Of a DNA stretch of 36,415 bases, positions 26,526 to 35,344 are shown in pieces. Numbering within the stretch: position 1 is the stretch's first letter; every line of letters starts with the position of its first letter. This DNA comes from Kineosporia sp. A_224. GTDB taxonomy: Bacteria; Actinomycetota; Actinomycetes; Actinomycetales; Kineosporiaceae. Where the stretch lies: positions 1 through 36,415 of the forward strand of contig NZ_MWLN01000163.1 in assembly GCF_002198655.1 (NCBI RefSeq), read 5' to 3'. Both the position numbers and the translations under genes were made by a program. Under the pieces are notes generated by a model. That model was not told where the DNA came from. It was given only the letters and a program-made list of their open reading frames with translations, and ran no database searches.

Positions 26526-28613
26526 TCAGCGCAGGAAGGCGGCGGCGACGCCGGCGTCGACGGGCACGTGCAGGCCGGTCGTGTGGGTGAGGTCGCCGCC
26601 GGTCAGGGCGAAGACGGCGTTGGCGACGTGCTCGGGCAGCACCTCGCGCTTGAGCAGCGTCCGCTGCGCGTAGAAGGCGCCGAGCTCCTCCTCCGGCACG
26701 CCGTACACCGCGGCGCGGTTGGCGCCCCAGCCGCCGGCGAAGATCCCCGAACCGCGCACGACCCCGTCGGGGTTGATCCCGTTGACCCGGATCCCGACCT
26801 CGCCGAGCTCGGCCGCGAGGAGGCGCACCTGGTGCGCCTGGTCGGCCTTCGCCGCACCGTAGGCGACGTTGTTCGGCCCGGCGAAGAAGGCGTTCTTGCT
26901 CGAGATGTAGACGATGTCGCCCGCAGTCCCGTCCGGGCCGGCCGGGCTCCTGCCCTGCGCCGTCATGACCCGGGCCGCCTCCCGGGAGACGAGGAACGAG
27001 CCCTTCGCCATGACGTCGTGCTGCAGGTCCCAGTCCCGCTCGGTCGTGTCGGCGAGCGGCTTGCTGATCGACAGCCCGGCGTTGTTGACGACGAGGTCGA
27101 CCCCGCCGAACGCGAGGCACCCGGCGGCGAAGGCCGCCGCGACGTCGGCGGCGCTCGTCACGTCGGACCGGACGGCGACCGCGACGTCCGAGGCCTTCAG
27201 CGCCTTCGTCCCCGCGGCGATCTCGGCGGCGACGGTCTGCGCGGCGGCCTCGTCGAGGTCGGCGACGACGACGCACGCGCCCTCGGCGGCGAGCCGGTGC
27301 GCGATCGCGCGACCGATCCCGGAACCGGCCCCGGTGACGAGCGCGACCCGGGCCGCGAGCGGCTTGGGCCGGGGCATCCGGGCGAGCTTGGCCTCCTCGA
27401 GGGCCCAGTACTCGATCCGGAACTTCTCGCTCTCCTCGATCGGCGCGTAGGTGGACACCGACTCAGCGCCGCGCATGACGTTGACCGCGTTGACGTAGAA
27501 CTCGCCGGCGACCCGGGCGGTCTGCGCGGTGGCCCCGAAGGAGAACATCCCCACGCCGGGCACGAGGACGACCGCCGGGTCGGCGCCGCGCATCGCGGGG
27601 CTGTCCGGCGTCGCGTGCCGGGCGTAGTAGGCCGCGTAGTCCTCGCGGTAGGCCGCGTGCAGCTCGCGCAGCCGGGCGACGGCGTCCTCGAGCGGCGCGG
27701 TCGCGGGCAGGTCGAGGACCATCGGGCGGACCTTGGTGCGCAGGAAGTGGTCCGGGCAGGAGGTGCCCAGCGCCGCCATCGCGGCGAGCTTCTCCCGCGA
27801 GCAGAGGTCGAGGACGACTCCTGAGTCGGTGTAGTGGCCCACGACCCGGGCGTCGGTCGAGGCGAGGCCACGGATCACCGGCGCCAGCGCCGCGGCGCGG
27901 GCGTGCCGCTCCGCGGGCGGCAGCGCCTCGAAGCCGGGCACGACGGCGCCGAACGGCTCGACCGTCCCACGCTCGGCGAGGAAGGCCGCCGCGGTGGCGA
28001 TGATGTCGAGGCTGTTCGCCTCGCACTGCTCGCTCGTCGCGCCCCACGCGGTGATCCCGTGCCCGCCGAGGACGCAGCCGATCGCCTGCGGGTTCGCCTC
28101 CTTGACCGCCGCGATGTCGAGCCCTAGCTGGAAGCCCGGCCGCCGCCACGGCACCCAGACGACCCGATCGCCGAAGCACTCCTCGACCAGGGCCTCGCCG
28201 TCCGCGGCCGTCGCGAGCGCGATCCCGGAGTCCGGGTGCAGGTGGTCCACGTGCGCGGCGTCCACGAGGCCGTGCATCGCGGTGTCGATGCTCGGCGCCG
28301 CACCGCCGCGGCCGTGCAGGCAGAAGTCGAAGGCCGCGACCATCTCGTCCTCGCGGTCGACCCCGGGGTAGACGTCGACGAGCGCCCGCATCCGGTCCAG
28401 CCGCAGCACCGCCAGCCCTGGCTCGGTGAGGGTCCCGAGGTCACCCCCGGACCCCTTGACCCACAGCAGCTCGACGGGCGCACCGGTGACCGGGTCGACG
28501 TCCGTGCCCTTCGCCGAGGTGTTGCCCCCGGCGTAGTTCGTGTTCGCCGGGTCTGCCCCGAGCCGGTTCGAGCGGGCGACGAGGTCGTCGACGGGACGGG
28601 TCGTGCTGGGCAT
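26526..28613 (-). CDS. rhaEW: Bifunctional rhamnulose-1-phosphate aldolase / lactaldehyde dehydrogenase (RhaEW type)
   Basis: A 695-residue fusion. The N-terminal class II aldolase/adducin domain (about 1-370) splits L-rhamnulose 1-phosphate into DHAP and L-lactaldehyde; NTNYAGGNTSAKG, DHLHPDSGIAL (metal-site His) and VLGGHGITAWG are visible. The C-terminal SDR domain (about 420-695) should oxidise lactaldehyde to L-lactate. It has VTGAGSGIGRAIA, VNNAGLSISKPL, ISSKNAFFAGPNNVAYGAAKADQ with Y-x-x-x-K, and RVNGINPDGVV. The form is that of Bacillus RhaEW (YuxG). CGGAG lies 7 bases before ATG 28613. Separated from rhaI by 75 bp with a hairpin. Confidence 0.95.
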   Translation of the reverse strand: MPSTTRPVDDLVARSNRLGADPANTNYAGGNTSAKGTDVDPVTGAPVELLWVKGSGGDLGTLTEPGLAVLRLDRMRALVDVYPGVDREDEMVAAFDFCLHGRGGAAPSIDTAMHGLVDAAHVDHLHPDSGIALATAADGEALVEECFGDRVVWVPWRRPGFQLGLDIAAVKEANPQAIGCVLGGHGITAWGATSEQCEANSLDIIATAAAFLAERGTVEPFGAVVPGFEALPPAERHARAAALAPVIRGLASTDARVVGHYTDSGVVLDLCSREKLAAMAALGTSCPDHFLRTKVRPMVLDLPATAPLEDAVARLRELHAAYREDYAAYYARHATPDSPAMRGADPAVVLVPGVGMFSFGATAQTARVAGEFYVNAVNVMRGAESVSTYAPIEESEKFRIEYWALEEAKLARMPRPKPLAARVALVTGAGSGIGRAIAHRLAAEGACVVVADLDEAAAQTVAAEIAAGTKALKASDVAVAVRSDVTSAADVAAAFAAGCLAFGGVDLVVNNAGLSISKPLADTTERDWDLQHDVMAKGSFLVSREAARVMTAQGRSPAGPDGTAGDIVYISSKNAFFAGPNNVAYGAAKADQAHQVRLLAAELGEVGIRVNGINPDGVVRGSGIFAGGWGANRAAVYGVPEEELGAFYAQRTLLKREVLPEHVANAVFALTGGDLTHTTGLHVPVDAGVAAAFLR

Positions 28614-28644
28614 CGCAGGCTCCGGTTCTTTCGCATAAGTCGTT

Positions 28645-28669
28645 CCCCCGCGGCAGGCGACCGCGGGGG
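28645..28669 (-). terminator. Intercistronic hairpin rhaI / rhaEW
   Basis: CCCCCGCGG (28645-28653) pairs perfectly with CCGCGGGGG (28661-28669) around a 7-base loop. Within an operon it may be a partial terminator or an mRNA-stabilising element. Confidence 0.5.
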
Positions 28670-28688
28670 CAGGCGGTCGAGGACGCCG

Positions 28689-29858
28689 CTACGCCCCCCA
28701 GCCGGCCTGGGTGCCGCCGACCCGGTCGGCGGCGATCTTCTCCAGGTAGCCGCTCTCCCCGAACGCCTTCTGCGGGTCGGCCGGGAGGCCGCGCTCCTCG
28801 CGCCAGGCGGCCAGCGCGGGGCGGACGTCGGTCCAGAAGGCGTCCATGAAGATCTCGTTCGCGGCGAGGACGTCGTTCGCGTCCTGGGCCGCCTCGAGCG
28901 CGGCGCGGTCGAGCAGCAGCGCCTTCGCCGTCGCCTCCAGCACGTTGAGCACCGACCGGATCTGGCCCGGGATCTTCGCCTCGATGTTGTGGCACTGGTC
29001 GAGCATGAGCGCGACGCCGCTGCCGGCGTCCAGCCCGCCGCCGCGGACGACCTCGACCATGATTCGGTACAGTTGGTACGGGTCCGCCGCCCCCACGATG
29101 AGGTCGTCGTCCGCGTAGAACCGCGAGTTGAAGTCGAACGACCCGAGCTTCCCCAGCCGCAGCAACGTCGTGACGATCTGCTCGATGTTCGTCCCCGGCG
29201 CATGATGCCCGGTGTCCAGGCACACCATCGCCCGGTCCCCCAGCGCCAGCACGTGCGCGTACGCCGTCCCCCAGTCCGGGACGTCGGTCGAGTAGAACGC
29301 CGGCTCGAAGAACTTGTACTCCAGCACGAGCCGCTGCTCCGGGCCGAGGGCTGCGTAGATCTCCGCCAGCGAGGTCGCGAGGTTGTCCTGCCGGCGCCGC
29401 AGGTCGTTCTGCCCCGGGTAGTTCGCCCCGTCGGCGAGCCAGATCTTCAGGTCGCGCGACCCGGTCGCGTGCATGATCTCGATGCACTCCAGGTGGTGCT
29501 CCACCGCCGCGCGCCGGGCGCCGGGGTCCGACGACGTGAGCGAACCGAACTTGTACGCCTCGTCCTGGAACGTGTTGCTGTTGATCGTCCCCAGCCGGAC
29601 GCCGAGATCCTCGGCGAGGGCCCGCAGCGCGGCGTAGTCGTCGACCGTGTCCCACGGGATGTGCAGCGCCACCGACGGCGCGGCACCGGTGTACGCGTGC
29701 ACCTGTGCGGCGTCCGCGAGCTTCTCCTGCACGGTCCGAGGGGTGCCGGCGGACGGCCAGACCCGGAAACGCGTCCCGGAGTTCCCGAACGCCCACGACG
29801 GCAGCTCGATCGCCACCGTGGAGAGGGTGTCCAGGACGGCGGCAGGCAGATCGGCCAT
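28689..29858 (-). CDS. rhaI: L-rhamnose isomerase (RhaI type)
   Basis: A 389-residue TIM-barrel isomerase converting L-rhamnose to L-rhamnulose. Family segments: ELPSWAFGNSGTRF, ALHIPWDTVDDY, GTINSNTFQDEAYKFGSLTSSDP, KIWLADGANYPGQND, RLVLEYKFFEPAFYSTDVPDWG, CLDTGHHAPGTNIEQIV and GSFDFNSRFYADDDL. Glu, Asp and His in the last four form the Mn/Zn sites. This is the Pseudomonas stutzeri/Rhizobium-like RhaI, not the E. coli RhaA family. ATG 29858 begins 1 base after the rhaM stop, so the two are coupled. Confidence 0.95.
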   Translation of the reverse strand: MADLPAAVLDTLSTVAIELPSWAFGNSGTRFRVWPSAGTPRTVQEKLADAAQVHAYTGAAPSVALHIPWDTVDDYAALRALAEDLGVRLGTINSNTFQDEAYKFGSLTSSDPGARRAAVEHHLECIEIMHATGSRDLKIWLADGANYPGQNDLRRRQDNLATSLAEIYAALGPEQRLVLEYKFFEPAFYSTDVPDWGTAYAHVLALGDRAMVCLDTGHHAPGTNIEQIVTTLLRLGKLGSFDFNSRFYADDDLIVGAADPYQLYRIMVEVVRGGGLDAGSGVALMLDQCHNIEAKIPGQIRSVLNVLEATAKALLLDRAALEAAQDANDVLAANEIFMDAFWTDVRPALAAWREERGLPADPQKAFGESGYLEKIAADRVGGTQAGWGA

Positions 29859-29859
29859 G

Positions 29860-30225
29860 TCAGTGCTCCGAAGGGGTCGTGGGGGCGGGGAGCCGGGACA
29901 GCTGGTCGTCGAGGTTGAAGACCTCGCGCAGGAGGAGGAACCCCTCGTCGGGGCCGCGGCCGTCGAGCCCGACGAAGAAGCCGGCCATCTCGGCCTGCCA
30001 GCGGGCGTTGACCTCGGTGGCCGCCATCGCGGCCTGCGCGGCCGCGAGGTCCGGGCTCTCGACGTACCCGACGAGCAGGCCGTCGTCGCGCAGGAAGAGC
30101 GAGTAGTTGCGCCAGCCGGTGGCGGCGAGGGCCCGGAGCATGTCGGGCCAGACCCGTTCGTGCGCAGCGGCGTACTCCTCGAGCCGGTCCGGGCGGACCT
30201 GGAGGAGGAAGCAGTACCGGTTCAC
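29860..30225 (-). CDS. rhaM: L-rhamnose mutarotase
   Basis: A 121-residue ferredoxin-like dimer (YiiL/RhaU family) that interconverts alpha and beta rhamnopyranose and so speeds isomerase entry. Signature residues are present: YCFLLQVRPDRLEEYAAAHERVWPDMLRAL with the catalytic His, GWRNYSLFLRDDGLLVGYVE and the NARWQAEMAGFF region. Start GTG 30225 has AAAGGG about 8 bases upstream; an upstream extension in the same frame is basic and unlike the family. A 14-bp hairpin lies between it and rhaS. Confidence 0.93.
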   Translation of the reverse strand: MNRYCFLLQVRPDRLEEYAAAHERVWPDMLRALAATGWRNYSLFLRDDGLLVGYVESPDLAAAQAAMAATEVNARWQAEMAGFFVGLDGRGPDEGFLLLREVFNLDDQLSRLPAPTTPSEH

Positions 30226-30250
30226 GGGCGAGCCCTTTCGGCGGGCCGGT

Positions 30251-30281
30251 CGCCGGTGCCGCCCCGTGGGCGGCACCGGCG
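30251..30281 (-). terminator. Strong hairpin between rhaS and rhaM
   Basis: A perfect 14-bp stem, CGCCGGTGCCGCCC (30251-30264) with 30268-30281, and a CGT loop. Placed after a binding-protein gene, it is the kind of element that stabilises the upstream message and lowers downstream expression. Confidence 0.65.
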
Positions 30282-30299
30282 CCGGGTCTGTCCCAGCGG

Positions 30300-31370
30300 T
30301 CAGAAGGTGAACTGGTCGACGTTCTCGGCCGTGAACTCCTGCGGCGGGCCCACGATCGCGACGCCGTCGCCGTCGACCGTGTAGTCCTTGTCACCGGCCT
30401 TGAAGCCGGCCTTCGGGTCGCCGCCGCTGGCCTTGACGCCGGCCGCGTAGACGCCGAGGTAGCCGAGCATGCCCGGGTCCCACAGGCCGAACGACTTCAC
30501 GGTGCCGTCCTTGACGTACGCCTTCATCTCGCTCGGCAGGCCGAGCCCGGTCACCTGGACCGTGCCCTTGTACTTCGACCCGCTGATGTACTTCGCGGCC
30601 GCGGCGACACCGACCGTCGTCGGGCTGATGATGCCCTTGAGGTTCGGGTGCGACTGCATGAGGGCCGCCGCCTTCTCCGCGGACTTCGCGGCGTCGTCGT
30701 CGCCGTAGACCGTGTCGACGAGCTTGAGCTCGGGGTGATTGGCCGCCAGCTCGTCCTTCATGATCTTGATCCAGGCGTTCTGGTTCTCGGCCGTGGCCGC
30801 CGCCGAGAGGATCGCGATCTCGCCGCCGCCGGAGCCGACGGCCTTGGAGATCCAGTCGACCTGGGACTTGCCGATGAGGTCCGGCGTCGTCGGCTTGACC
30901 ATGACGCTGCGGGCCGAGGTGTCGGCGACGTCCGCGTCGTACGTGACGACGGCGACGCCGGCGTCCTGGGCCTTCTTCAGCGCCGGGACGACGGAGTTCG
31001 CGTCGGCCGCGGAGATGACGAGCGCGTCGTACTTCTTCTGGATGACCGTGTTGATGAACTGCAGCTGGGCGGCGCCGGTCGCCTGCGTCGGGCCGATCTG
31101 CTCGCACTCCGCCTTGATCTCGGCGCAGGCCTTCTGGGCGCCGGCGTACGCGGCGTCGAAGTAGGGGATGTTGATGGCCTTGGGGAGGATCGCGATCTTC
31201 AGGCCCTCCTTGACGGCGCCCGCCGTGGCGGCGGGGGCGGAGGCGGACTCGCTGGGCGCCGCGGCGCTGGACGACGAGCCCGCGCCGGCGCTGGAACCGC
31301 CGCCGCAGGCCGCCAGCGAGGCGGCCGCGACAGCGAGGAACGCCACGAGACGGAGACGGGTGGGACGCAT
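30300..31370 (-). CDS. rhaS: Rhamnose ABC transporter substrate-binding lipoprotein
   Basis: A 356-residue periplasmic-binding-protein-family lipoprotein, membrane-anchored outside the cell. The signal is MRPTRLRLVAFLAVAAASLAAC with lipobox SLAAC (Cys22). A Ser/Ala/Gly linker follows, then a type I sugar-binding fold (Peripla_BP_4) with KIAILPKAINIPYFDAAYAGAQKA, LVISAADANSVVPALKKAQDAGVAVVTYDADV and NLKGIISPTTVGVAAAAKYI. AAGGAG lies 5 bases before ATG 31370. It is flanked by the permease genes upstream and rhaM downstream, like RhaS of rhizobia. Confidence 0.93.
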   Translation of the reverse strand: MRPTRLRLVAFLAVAAASLAACGGGSSAGAGSSSSAAAPSESASAPAATAGAVKEGLKIAILPKAINIPYFDAAYAGAQKACAEIKAECEQIGPTQATGAAQLQFINTVIQKKYDALVISAADANSVVPALKKAQDAGVAVVTYDADVADTSARSVMVKPTTPDLIGKSQVDWISKAVGSGGGEIAILSAAATAENQNAWIKIMKDELAANHPELKLVDTVYGDDDAAKSAEKAAALMQSHPNLKGIISPTTVGVAAAAKYISGSKYKGTVQVTGLGLPSEMKAYVKDGTVKSFGLWDPGMLGYLGVYAAGVKASGGDPKAGFKAGDKDYTVDGDGVAIVGPPQEFTAENVDQFTF

Positions 31371-31429
31371 CTGCACTCCTTGGGAGACGGTGACTGCGCT
31401 GTGCTGGTCGTGCGGTGCTGGTGGTGCAG

Positions 31430-31480
31430 CGGTGCAGGTCGTGCGGCGGTGCAGGTCGTGCGGCGGTGCGGGCGGTGCGC
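31430..31480. repeat. 17-bp tandem repeats between rhaQ and rhaS
   Basis: CGGTGCAGGTCGTGCGG occurs twice head to tail (31430-31446 and 31447-31463), followed by a degenerate third copy (31464-31480). Related GTGCTGGTsGTGC units precede it from about 31400. Non-coding spacer of 128 bp. Origin by replication slippage is likely. Confidence 0.6.
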
Positions 31481-31496
31481 TTCCCCGGCGGGGAAG
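31480..31496 (-). terminator. Short hairpin just after rhaQ
   Basis: CTTCCCC-GGC-GGGGAAG, a 7-bp perfect stem, 2 bases past the rhaQ stop (minus strand). It is a possible partial terminator ahead of rhaS. Confidence 0.4.
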
Positions 31497-31498
31497 GG

Positions 31499-32479
31499 TC
31501 AGGGGGTGGCGGCCGCGAGCACGCGGGACCGCCGCTCGCGGAAGGCGCTCCAGCGCTGGGCGACCACCGGGATGACCACGGAGGCGAGCAGCAGGCCGCC
31601 GGTGATGATCGTCAGGGCGTTCCCGGGGACGCCCTGCAGCTGCAGGAGCGAGCGGACGCTGCCGAGGAAGAGCACGGCGCTGACGACGCCCCACATCGTC
31701 CCGACGCCGCCGAAGATCGAGACGCCGCCGAAGAGCACCGAGGCGATGACCGCGAGCTCGAAGCCGAGCGCGCCGTCCGGCCGGGCGCTGGCGAACCGCA
31801 GGTCGTAGACGATGCCCGCGAGCCCGGCCACCGCGCCGGTGACGACGAAGAGCCGGAACTTCAGCCGTGCCACCGGGATCCCGGCGAACCGGGCCGCCTC
31901 GACGCTCTGGCCGACGGCGAAGACCCAGCGCCCGGTGCGGGTCAGGTGCAGGACGACACCGAACGCGACCGCGAGGACGACGAGCAGCGGCGTCACGTAC
32001 GGCAGCGGGGTGCCGGGGATCGAGGAGAAGCCGAGGTTCGTCCAGCCCGCCGGGAAGTCCGCGACGGTCGTGTCGCCGAGCAGGGCGTAGCACAGGCCCC
32101 GGTACAGGCCAAGGGTGCCGATCGTCACCGCGAGCGAGCCGAGCCCGAGCCGCGTCACGAGGAAGCCGTTCACCGCGCCGCAGACGACACCGGTACCGAC
32201 GGCCGCGAGGACCGCGACCGCCATCGACCCGGAGGCCTGCCACGCCCAGCCGAGGACGCAGCCGGCCAGCGCCGCCGTCGACGCGACCGACAGGTCGATC
32301 TCCCCGGTCATGATGAGGAACGTCATCGGCAGCGCGATGAGCATGATCTCGCCGATGTCCTGCAGGACGAACCCGAGGTTCGAGCCGCCGGCGAAGTCCG
32401 GGTCGATGACCGCACCGACCGCGACGGTGACGACGAGCAGGACGAAGACCGAGCGGTCCCAGCTGAGCACGCGGCTCAT
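31499..32479 (-). CDS. rhaQ: Rhamnose ABC transporter permease (RhaQ-like)
   Basis: A 326-residue inner-membrane permease of the ribose/xylose type (BPD_transp_2) with about 9-10 hydrophobic segments. Family stretches: MTFLIMTGEIDLSVASTAALAGCVLG, LAVTIGTLGLYRGLCYALLG, GRWVFAVGQSVEAARFAGIPVARLKFRLFVVTGAVAGLAGI (the EAA-like cytoplasmic loop) and VIASVLFGGVSIFGGVGTMWGVV. Its start overlaps the rhaP stop (ATGA, 32476-32479). It would form a heterodimer with RhaP. Confidence 0.92.
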   Translation of the reverse strand: MSRVLSWDRSVFVLLVVTVAVGAVIDPDFAGGSNLGFVLQDIGEIMLIALPMTFLIMTGEIDLSVASTAALAGCVLGWAWQASGSMAVAVLAAVGTGVVCGAVNGFLVTRLGLGSLAVTIGTLGLYRGLCYALLGDTTVADFPAGWTNLGFSSIPGTPLPYVTPLLVVLAVAFGVVLHLTRTGRWVFAVGQSVEAARFAGIPVARLKFRLFVVTGAVAGLAGIVYDLRFASARPDGALGFELAVIASVLFGGVSIFGGVGTMWGVVSAVLFLGSVRSLLQLQGVPGNALTIITGGLLLASVVIPVVAQRWSAFRERRSRVLAAATP

Positions 32480-33554
32480 CGGACGACCTCCGTCGTCGTC
32501 GCGCCCTCGTGGCCGGCGCGGTCCGCGCCGTCCCTCGGCGGGTCCGGTACGGCTCCCGCGTGCTCGCGCCGGTGCCGGGCGGCCTCGACGCGCGCCGACC
32601 GCTCGCGCCGCAGGAGCACGATCCGGTCGGCGGTGATCGCCACGAGCAGGAGCAGACCGTTGATCGCCTGCTGCCAGAACTCGGGCACCGAGAGCGCGCT
32701 GAGCGAGACGCCCATCGTCTTGAGGAGCATCGCGCCGAGGAGCGCGCCGAGCACGGTCCCGGAGCCGCCGAAGATGTCCACGCCGCCGACCACGCAGGCC
32801 GCGACGACGGGCAGCTCGTACCCGATGCCGGCGTTGGAGTCGACACCGCCGAACCGGGCGAGGAAGAGCACCCCCGCGCCCCCGGCGCAGGCGCCGCTCA
32901 CCATGTACGCGAGCAGCGTCCGCCGGGCGACCGGGATGCCGACGAGCTCGGCCGCGGGCGGGTTGCTCCCGACGGCGTAGAGGTCGCGCCCCGACCGGCG
33001 GGTCCGCAGGAAGACGCCACCGACCGCCGCGGCGAGCAGGCAGACCCACATGAGCCACGGGACGCCGAGGAAGCCGGTGACCCCGAAGCTCACGACCGAG
33101 GCGGGGAGCTGGTCGGCGTTGATCCGGGTGCCGCCGGTGAGCAGCGCCTGGACCCCCTGGAAGACGTAGAGCGTGCCGAGGGTGACGACGAGCGCGGGCA
33201 GCCGGAGGAACGCGACGAGCGCGCCGTTGACGAGCCCGGCGACGACGCCGACGACGACCCCGACGAGCAGCGCCACGAGGAGCGAGCCGCCGGTGTCGCC
33301 CCTCACCGCGGAGCCGGCCATGAAGGCGGACAGCCCGAGCACCGACCCGACGGACAGGTCCACGTGCCGCATGACGAGCACGAAGGTCTGGCCGACGGCC
33401 ATGAGCCCGGTGATCGCGATCGCGACGAGCAGGTCGAAGCGGCCCTGGTCCGAGAGGAACCGCGGGTTGACGGCCGTCGTCACCGCGAGGACGACGACCA
33501 GCGCACCGGCGACCGGCGCCTCCCGGCCGGCGAGCACCCGCCGCAGCCCGCCGT

Positions 33555-33558
<4 letters not shown>
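32476..33558 (-). CDS. rhaP: Rhamnose ABC transporter permease (RhaP-like)
   Basis: A 360-residue permease of the same family as its neighbour, with VGQTFVLVMRHVDLSVGSVLGLSAFMAG, LVVTLGTLYVFQGVQALLTGG, GRDLYAVGSNPPAAELVGIPVARRTLLAYMVSGACAGGAG and VVGGVDIFGGSGTVLGALLGAMLLKTMG. It has an extra hydrophilic C-terminal tail of about 45 residues (charged, Arg/Asp/His-rich). Start GTG 33558 overlaps the rhaT stop by 4 bases (GTGA). P versus Q naming follows the gene order known from Rhizobium (T-P-Q). Confidence 0.92.
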
Positions 33559-35077
<1,519 letters not shown>

Positions 35078-35095
35078 CCTGTGACCCACCTCTCG

Positions 35096-35107
35096 TGAAA
35101 CCTTTCA
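35096..35107. promoter_or_regulatory. LacI-type operator at the rha operon start
   Basis: TGAAA-CC-TTTCA, 5-bp perfect arms, one base from the LacI-family consensus TGAAACGTTTCA. It covers about +2 to +14 of the transcript predicted from the promoter at 35116-35145, a classic repression site. Confidence 0.65.
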
Positions 35108-35115
35108 GAGCGGTG

Positions 35116-35145
35116 ACTCTAAGAGGCGCGTTTCCCGGGCGTCAA
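35116..35145 (-). promoter_or_regulatory. Promoter of the rhamnose operon
   Basis: On the minus strand -35 TTGACG (35145-35140), 18-base spacer, -10 TAGAGT (35121-35116). The start is expected near 35109, directly before the LacI-type operator. Confidence 0.6.
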
Positions 35146-35309
35146 GACCGCGTTACCGTGTCGTGACCGAGGTTGCGCGACCGACATCGGCCGCTCCGTC
35201 CGAGAGCGCTTCCAGTCCACGGCAGTGCCTGTCGCGCGTCCGGGGACGGCGACGGGCCGCCGAGGTGCATACTGCGCACAGACGGCGGACCGCGCCCCCG
35301 CCGTCCGTC

Positions 35310-35321
35310 TGGGACGTTTCA
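35310..35321. promoter_or_regulatory. Second LacI-type operator, upstream of the regulator gene
   Basis: TGGGACGTTTCA matches TGAAACGTTTCA at 10 of 12 positions. It lies 23 bases before the GTG of the LacI gene and suggests autoregulation. The 255-bp gap 35090-35344 holds no gene. Confidence 0.45.
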
Positions 35322-35344
35322 GACGCATCGATTCGGAGGTTGCC

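Noticed and set aside
25051-27276. Extension of rhaB upstream to a 741-residue protein
   Set aside because: The upstream part overlaps rhaEW in another frame and is low-complexity. ATG 26499 has a strong RBS and the kinase motif follows at once.
31400-31480. CRISPR array
   Set aside because: The repeats are contiguous with no spacers, too short, and no cas gene is present.
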